Positions 59,609 to 64,000 of a stretch of DNA of 64,000 nucleotides are shown here, in pieces. This DNA is from Streptomyces cyaneofuscatus (lineage in GTDB: Bacteria; Actinomycetota; Actinomycetes; Streptomycetales; Streptomycetaceae). Positions within the stretch are counted from its first letter, which is position 1. Each line of letters opens with the position of its first letter. The translations under genes and the position numbers were made by a program. Location of the stretch: positions 124,001-188,000 of the forward strand of contig NZ_JOEM01000012.1 of the NCBI RefSeq assembly GCF_000718135.1, given 5' to 3'. Under the pieces are notes generated by a model that was not told where the DNA came from, made no database searches, and worked only from the letters and a program-made list of their open reading frames with translations.

Positions 59609-60283
59609 TCACACCCGGTCCGCCAGGCAGTTCAGCGCGTGGCTCGCCGCCTCGGCCGCCGCCGTCTCCGCGTCCCCGGCCCGGATCGCCTCGACCAGTC
59701 GCGCGTGATCCATATGGTTCTCCGGGCGCAGCTCGGGGCCCACGTCATCCCGTAGGTAGTCGCGCAGCAGATCCCCGAGGTCCGCGTAGAGCTCGGTGAG
59801 GACGTCGTTGTGCGAGGCGGCGACCACCGCGAGGTGCAGGGTCGCGTCCGCCGCGACGAACGCCTCCGCGTCCCCCGAGGCCCACGCCTCCTCCCGCCGC
59901 GCCATCAGGGTGTCGAGCTGTCGCAGATCGCGCTCGGTGCGCCGTACGGCGGCGAGCCGCGCGGCCGACGACTCCAGCGTGGAGCGCAGCTCCGCGACGT
60001 GGCGCGGGTCGGCGGCGGCGAAGCGGCGGTGCATCACCCCGGCCAGCTCGCTCGTGGCGATCACATAGGTGCCCGAGCCCTGCCGGATGTCCAGCAGCCC
60101 GTTGTGCGCGAGCGCCCGCACCGCCTCGCGCACGGTGTTACGGGCCACGCCGAGCTGCTCGACCAACTCCGGCTCGGTCGGGATCCGCGAACCGACCGGC
60201 CACTCGCCCGACGTGATCTGGTTCCGCAACTCCGCGATCACCTGGTCGGAGAGTGCCGAACGCCGTGGAGACGTCAGCGCCAT
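59609..60283 (-). CDS. FadR/GntR-family transcriptional regulator
   Basis: A 224-residue repressor. The N-terminal winged helix is LSDQVIAELRNQITSGEWPV, PTEPELVEQLGVARNTVREA, VRALAHNGLLDIRQGSGTYV. The C-terminal all-helical FCD domain has the metal/ligand residues in DATLHLAVVAASHN, NHMDHARLVEAIRAGD and EAASHALNCL. AAGGAGCACC precedes the ATG. It is divergent from the NimT-type transporter gene with two palindromes between them, so it most likely represses that transporter in response to an organic acid or similar ligand. Confidence 0.92.
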   Translation of the reverse strand: MALTSPRRSALSDQVIAELRNQITSGEWPVGSRIPTEPELVEQLGVARNTVREAVRALAHNGLLDIRQGSGTYVIATSELAGVMHRRFAAADPRHVAELRSTLESSAARLAAVRRTERDLRQLDTLMARREEAWASGDAEAFVAADATLHLAVVAASHNDVLTELYADLGDLLRDYLRDDVGPELRPENHMDHARLVEAIRAGDAETAAAEAASHALNCLADRV

Positions 60284-60379
60284 GGTGCTCCTTGCTCGTG
60301 AGCTGTCAGGTCCGGGCCGGATTCTCTCAGGGAGGCCCGGGGGGCCGAGGTATCCGGGGGATCCGGTCGGTTCCACGCG

Positions 60380-60404
60380 ATTGGACAACCAATCATCCCA
60401 TGAT
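60380..60404. promoter_or_regulatory. Palindromic sites between FadR-type regulator and MFS gene
   Basis: ATTGG-ACAA-CCAAT (60380-60393) and ATCAT-CCC-ATGAT (60392-60404) overlap by two bases, 15 bp before the transporter ATG. Both are good candidates for the regulator's operator. Confidence 0.55.
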
Positions 60405-60418
60405 TCTATGATGGCCTC

Positions 60419-61735
60419 ATGCCGGACGACGAGACCCAGACCCCGACCCTGAACCGCGGCGGCGCCGCGCGCACCCCCGCCGGCCTCCCGGCCCCGCAGC
60501 TCACCGGGGCCGCCGAGGCCCCCGCCCCCTGGCTGCTGCGCCTGATCGCCGTCGGGCTCGTCCTGGCCGCCCTCAACCTCCGTCCCGCCATCACCAGCCT
60601 CGGCGCCCTCCTCGAAGAGGTCCGCGACGGGCTGCACATGAGCGGCAGCGTGGCGGGCGTGCTCACCTCCGTACCGCCGCTCTGCTTCGCGGTCTTCGGC
60701 GTCATGGCCCCCCGCCTCGCCCGCCGCTTCGGTGCGGGCGCCGTCGTTTGCGCGGGCATGGCCGCCATCGCGGCCGGCCTGGTGATCCGCCCGTACGTCG
60801 GCTCCACCGCCGGATTCCTGGCCGCCAGCGCCCTGGCCCTGATGGGCATCGCCGTCAGCAACATCCTGATGCCGGTGATCGTCAAGCGCTGGTTCCCCGA
60901 CCGCGTCGGCACCATGACCGGCCTCTACTCCATGGCCCTGGCCCTCGGCACCGCCCTCGCAGCCGCCGTCACCGTGCCGCTGACGAGCGCGATGGGCGGG
61001 AGCTGGCAGTCCGGGCTGGCCGTCTGGGCCGTGCTCGCCGCCCTCGCGGTGCTGCCCTGGATCGTCCTCGTACGGGACCGGACCCCGGCGCCCGGAACGC
61101 CCGCGCCGGACCGGTCCGCGTCCGGTCAGGCCTCCCGTCCCGCGGACGCCCCGGCGCTCCGGATCACCCGCAGCCGGACCGCCTGGGGCCTCGCCTGCTT
61201 CTTCGGGCTCCAGGCGACGGCCGCGTACATCACCATGGGCTGGATGCCGCAGATCTTCCGCGACGCCGGGGTCTCGGCCGGTACGGCGGGGGTCCTGCTC
61301 GCGGTCACCATGGCGATGGGCGTGCCGCTCGCCTTCGTCATCCCCCGGGTCGCCGGCCGGCTCAAGCAGCAGGGCCCCATCGTCGTGGTCCTCGGCCTGT
61401 GCGGCCTGATCGGCTACGGCGGCCTCTACCTGGCCCCGGCCGCCGGCGCGTGGGTCTGGGCGGTGCTGCTCGGCGTGGCCAACTGCGCCTTCCCGCTCGC
61501 CCTCACCATGATCGGCATGCGGTCGCGGACCGGGGCGGGCGTGGTCCGGCTCTCGGCCTTCGCCCAGTCCACCGGCTATCTCCTCTCGATCCCGGGCCCG
61601 CTGCTCGTCGGCGTGCTCTATCAGCACAGCGGCGGCTGGGGGCTGCCGATCGCCCTGATGGCGGGGCTGATGATCCCGCAGATGGTGGCCGGGGTGCTGG
61701 CGGGGCGGGACCGGACCATCGAGGACGAGTGCTGA
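60419..61735 (+). CDS. CynX/NimT-type MFS transporter
   Basis: A 438-residue permease with 12 helices and a hydrophilic N-terminus of about 35 residues. VLAALNLRPAITSLGALLEE is the CynX/NimT family signature, followed by VPPLCFAVFGVMAPRLARRF. Members carry cyanate, nitroimidazole-like or amino-acid-like substrates; the substrate here is unknown. It is under likely FadR-type control. The next gene, a 38-codon membrane protein, follows after 17 bp. Confidence 0.9.
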   Translation: MPDDETQTPTLNRGGAARTPAGLPAPQLTGAAEAPAPWLLRLIAVGLVLAALNLRPAITSLGALLEEVRDGLHMSGSVAGVLTSVPPLCFAVFGVMAPRLARRFGAGAVVCAGMAAIAAGLVIRPYVGSTAGFLAASALALMGIAVSNILMPVIVKRWFPDRVGTMTGLYSMALALGTALAAAVTVPLTSAMGGSWQSGLAVWAVLAALAVLPWIVLVRDRTPAPGTPAPDRSASGQASRPADAPALRITRSRTAWGLACFFGLQATAAYITMGWMPQIFRDAGVSAGTAGVLLAVTMAMGVPLAFVIPRVAGRLKQQGPIVVVLGLCGLIGYGGLYLAPAAGAWVWAVLLGVANCAFPLALTMIGMRSRTGAGVVRLSAFAQSTGYLLSIPGPLLVGVLYQHSGGWGLPIALMAGLMIPQMVAGVLAGRDRTIEDEC

Positions 61736-61752
61736 GATGCGAGACTGGCTCC

Positions 61753-61869
61753 ATGCCAGTGCTCGATCCGCAGCCCAAGAACGGTCAGAAGAAGCTCCTC
61801 CTCGTCTTCGGGGCGATGCTTCTCGTCACGGTGGTCATCGGTGTGATCGCCTCGATCGCCTCCCCCTGA
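61753..61869 (+). CDS. SGM_5486-type transporter-associated micro-protein
   Basis: A 38-residue protein: a hydrophilic start MPVLDPQPKNGQKK followed by one transmembrane helix (LLLVFGAMLLVTVVIGVIAS). It lies 17 bp after the transporter stop, the arrangement for which this small family was named. It probably associates with the transporter in the membrane; the mode of action is unknown. Confidence 0.85.
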   Translation: MPVLDPQPKNGQKKLLLVFGAMLLVTVVIGVIASIASP

Positions 61870-61919
61870 CGCCCGGCCGCCCCGCCCGTGGACTGCCGAC
61901 CGTCCCGCCCATGGTGGGG

Positions 61920-61946
61920 CTGGCCCCCTGTCCCCTAGGGGGCCAG
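61920..61946. terminator. Terminator after the transporter operon
   Basis: CTGGCCCCCT/AGGGGGCCAG, a perfect 10-bp stem with a 7-nt loop. Confidence 0.75.
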
Positions 61947-62005
61947 GGTCAGGGTGAAGTGGGTGGATCACCGGATGGGACCGGCCCGGTCCGTTCCGTA
62001 GGTTC

Positions 62006-62022
62006 TTCGGTAACGAACCGAA
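62006..62022. promoter_or_regulatory. Dyad TTCGGT-N5-ACCGAA before the 79-residue membrane protein
   Basis: Perfect 6-bp arms lie 18 bp upstream of the ATG at 62040. It may be an operator or an mRNA hairpin near the ribosome site. Confidence 0.35.
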
Positions 62023-62039
62023 TACCCACGGAGGCGGAC

Positions 62040-62279
62040 ATGCCGGTCCCTGCGCACCCCAGGTCCCACGTACCGGCCGCCTCCAGCCGGCCTGCTTCGT
62101 CCCGGCCCGCCGCCGACCGGGTGGAGATACGGCTGCCGTGGTGGGCCGTGGCGCTCCCGGCCGTCGCCTTCGCCGCTCTGCTGCTCATGATCATGAGCCC
62201 GGGGCAGGCCCAGGCGGCCACCGCCGACCCCACACTCGGACAGTTGATCGAGCGCACGCTCCACCTGCTCGCCCCTTGA
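62040..62279 (+). CDS. Small single-span membrane or secreted protein
   Basis: A 79-residue protein with a Pro/Ser/Arg/Ala-rich N-terminus (about 33 residues), then a hydrophobic helix LPWWAVALPAVAFAALLLMI, and QAQAATADPTLGQLIERTLH that may follow a signal-peptidase site (AQA-A). GGAGGCGGAC precedes the ATG. I do not recognise a family and cannot assign a function. It lies between the transporter operon and the sixA-like gene. Confidence 0.65.
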   Translation: MPVPAHPRSHVPAASSRPASSRPAADRVEIRLPWWAVALPAVAFAALLLMIMSPGQAQAATADPTLGQLIERTLHLLAP

Positions 62280-62383
62280 TCCACGCGTTACGGCGAAACC
62301 GTCCCGGACCGGCGTGTCAACCTTCCGGATGAGCCCGTCAACACCCTGCGCCAGAGGCCGCGTTTCATGCGAAGCTGAGGTGT

Positions 62384-62902
62384 ATGAGCGTCGAGACACC
62401 TCGCAGGATCGTCCTTCTCAGGCATGCCAAGGCGGAATGGTCGCAGAACTCGGATCATGAGCGCCCGCTGGCCGAGCGCGGCCGCAAGGACGCGCCCGTG
62501 GCCGGCCGCAGGCTCGCCGACTCCGGTATCGACTTCGATCTGGCCCTGTGCTCCAGCGCCGTCAGGACCCGGGAGACCTGGAAGCTGGCGGTGCACGAAT
62601 TCGCCCAGCGCCCCCGGACCGTCTACGAGGAGAGGCTGTACGAGGCCTCCCTCGGCGAACTGATCGCCCTCTTCAACGAGACCCCGGACGACGTCCGCAA
62701 CCTCCTGGTCATCGGCCACAACCCGGGCATGCACGGAGCCGCCGACGCCCTCTCCGGCTCGGCCGAGGGCGACACCCTGGCCCGGATGACCCGGGACGGC
62801 TTCCCGACGGCGTCCTACGCCGTGGTGGAGTTCCCCGGCTCCTGGAAGAGCGTGGAGCACGGGGCGGGCAGGCTCACCGATTACTGGACGCCCAACGACT
62901 GA
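62384..62902 (+). CDS. SixA-like histidine phosphatase
   Basis: A 172-residue phosphatase of the histidine-phosphatase superfamily. The catalytic RH is in ILLRHAKAEWSQNSDHERPL, the second Arg in CSSAVRTRETWKLAV and the second His in LVIGHNPGMHGAADAL. It matches the SixA branch, which in E. coli removes phosphate from His in phosphotransfer proteins; the substrate here is unknown. A terminator follows. Confidence 0.9.
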   Translation: MSVETPRRIVLLRHAKAEWSQNSDHERPLAERGRKDAPVAGRRLADSGIDFDLALCSSAVRTRETWKLAVHEFAQRPRTVYEERLYEASLGELIALFNETPDDVRNLLVIGHNPGMHGAADALSGSAEGDTLARMTRDGFPTASYAVVEFPGSWKSVEHGAGRLTDYWTPND

Positions 62903-62943
62903 GCGGCGCCTTCGCCGACGTACGGCTGAACATGTGAACGCGC

Positions 62944-62976
62944 AGGGCCCCGGCACGCATCCCGTGCCGGGGCCCT
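62944..62976. terminator. Terminator between sixA-like gene and serB
   Basis: AGGGCCCCGGCACG/CGTGCCGGGGCCCT, a perfect 14-bp stem with a 5-nt loop, followed by CTTCC, between convergent genes. Confidence 0.82.
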
Positions 62977-63028
62977 CTTCCGTACGCTGCCGGAAGCCGT
63001 CGGCCGACTCCGTACGCCGCCGAAGCTG

Positions 63029-64000
63029 TCAGTCGACCAGGCCGTCCGCCGCCTCGACCTCTTCACGGGTGATGCCGAGCAGATAGAGCACGGTGTCCAG
63101 GAACGGCACGTTCACCGCGGTGTGCGCCGCCTCGCGGACCACGGGCTTGGCGTTGAAGGCGACCCCGAGCCCCGCCGTGTTCAGCATGTCGAGGTCGTTG
63201 GCCCCGTCGCCGATGGCCACCGTCTGTGCCAGCGGCACCCCCGCCTGCTCGGCGAAGCTCCGCAGCAGCCGGGCCTTGCCCGCCCGGTCCACCACATCGC
63301 CGACGACCCGCCCGGTGAACTTGCCGTCCACCACCTCCAGGGTGTTGGCGGACGCGAAATCGAGGCCGAGCCGTTCCTTCAGGTCGTCCGTGACCTGGGT
63401 GAACCCGCCCGAGACGACGCCCACCTGGTACCCGAGGCGCTTCAGCGTACGGATCAGGGTCCGGGCCCCCGGTGTGAGCCGCACCTCGGCGCGCACCTTG
63501 TCCACCACCGAGGCGTCCAGCCCCGCCAGCAGCGCGACCCGGGCGTGCAGCGACTGCTCGAAGTCCAGCTCACCGCGCATCGCCTGCTCGGTGACCTCGG
63601 CGACCTTGTCCTCGCAGCCCGCGTGGGCCGCGAAGAGCTCGATCACCTCGTCCTGGATGAGCGTGGAGTCCACGTCCATCACGACCAGCCGCTGCGCCCG
63701 CCGGCTCAGCCCGGCCGAGACCACCGCGACGTCCACGCCGATCTCGGCGGCCTCGGTCGCCAGCGCGGTCCGCAGCTCCGCGGTCTCCGTCCCCGACACC
63801 GCGAACTCCACGGCGGTGACCGGGTACTTCGCCAGCCGGAAGATGCGGTCGATGTTCCCGCCGGTCGAGGTGATCGTGGCCGCTATGGCGGCGGTCGACT
63901 CCGCGGTGAGCGGGTGCCCCAGCACGGTCACATGGGAACGGCCGTAACCACGGGGCCGGTTGTCACCCGTGCCCGAGATGATCTCGGCCTGCAGCTTCAG
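63029..64000 (-). CDS. serB: Phosphoserine phosphatase (N-terminus beyond window edge)
   Basis: At least 323 residues of the final enzyme of serine synthesis, which removes phosphate from phosphoserine. The HAD motif I is VVMDVDSTLIQDEVIELFAA, motif II is GVVSGGFTQVTDDLKERLGL, and motif III is IGDGANDLDMLNTAGLG. The upstream region contains part of an ACT-like domain (TVLGHPLTAESTAAIAATIT). The frame stays open through the window edge (LKLQAEIISGTGDNRPRGYG), so the GTG at 63931 is not the start and the N-terminal ACT domain continues to the right. Confidence 0.95.
   Translation of the reverse strand: MKLQAEIISGTGDNRPRGYGRSHVTVLGHPLTAESTAAIAATITSTGGNIDRIFRLAKYPVTAVEFAVSGTETAELRTALATEAAEIGVDVAVVSAGLSRRAQRLVVMDVDSTLIQDEVIELFAAHAGCEDKVAEVTEQAMRGELDFEQSLHARVALLAGLDASVVDKVRAEVRLTPGARTLIRTLKRLGYQVGVVSGGFTQVTDDLKERLGLDFASANTLEVVDGKFTGRVVGDVVDRAGKARLLRSFAEQAGVPLAQTVAIGDGANDLDMLNTAGLGVAFNAKPVVREAAHTAVNVPFLDTVLYLLGITREEVEAADGLVD

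Noticed and set aside
63029..63931. serB as a complete gene starting at GTG 63931
   Set aside because: The frame stays open to the window edge with plausible coding sequence, and Streptomyces SerB has an N-terminal ACT domain.
1..64000. tRNA, rRNA, insertion sequences, phage or integrative-element genes
   Set aside because: I looked for acceptor-stem/T-loop patterns, transposase and integrase motifs and found none. A tRNAscan-SE run and an ISfinder search would settle it.

Overview
The window is a piece of a very GC-rich actinobacterial chromosome, almost certainly a Streptomyces. The signs are codons with G or C in nearly every third position, many GTG/TTG starts, an LAETG-anchored surface protein, an ectoine operon, a GH15 trehalase-like enzyme, a 38-residue SGM_5486-type protein and long GC-rich hairpin terminators. 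It looks like core chromosome. I see no transposase, integrase, attachment site, CRISPR array, rRNA, tRNA or biosynthetic gene cluster. Both edges cut genes: an aldehyde dehydrogenase at the left and serB at the right.

Layout. 1-6.6 kb: aldehyde dehydrogenase end, DUF1349 protein, small secreted chitin-binding protein, FrnE-like DsbA protein, class V aminotransferase, then a divergent MarR regulator/old yellow enzyme pair and a VOC-DinB fusion. 6.6-10.3 kb: the ectABCD operon (minus strand), which makes ectoine and 5-hydroxyectoine. 10.3-14 kb: an aminotransferase, an amidohydrolase and a sortase-anchored protein. 14-23.5 kb: cobalamin genes on the minus strand. A cobalamin riboswitch leads cobD-cobQ-chelatase-cobO-cobB, joined by 1-4 nt overlaps. 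A ZIP transporter and a CbiG-like/CobC fusion follow. 23.6-25.3 kb: a low-affinity phosphate transporter with a small membrane partner and a PHO-box-like leader. 25.4-33.6 kb: housekeeping and unknown genes, including an ABC-F ATPase, a small HTH protein and a crotonase. 33.6-36.9 kb: an Asp23/AmaP envelope-stress locus. 37-44.5 kb: a minus-strand run of SDR, GH15, SURF1, zinc-ribbon, DEDDh exonuclease-BRCT and a large bacterial RING-finger protein. 44.7-52.9 kb: sterol desaturase-like protein, lysoplasmalogenase, subtilase, DUF485/ActP acetate uptake, moaA, a 6C-like structured RNA, DUF3099 and GlsB. 53-64 kb: tyrS, the TldE/TldD pair, fabG-fabI, a FadR-type regulator divergent from a NimT-type MFS transporter, a SixA-like phosphatase and serB.

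The most unusual features are small sequence duplications placed exactly at gene junctions. At 559-667 a 35-bp unit is repeated in tandem, giving three 12-codon micro-ORFs, each joined to the next by GTGA/ATGA overlap between two real genes. At 55699-55816 a 32-bp direct repeat creates a 29-codon ORF joined by ATGA overlaps to tldD upstream and pmbA downstream. At 5493-5552 a copy of the last 25 bp of the old yellow enzyme gene, offset by 35 bp, supplies the stop codon and last residues of the convergent gene. Other items worth attention are the C3HC4 RING protein, the 6C-like RNA, a CobQ tail read through a hairpin-rich repeat-like segment, and an SDR lacking its catalytic Tyr/Lys.
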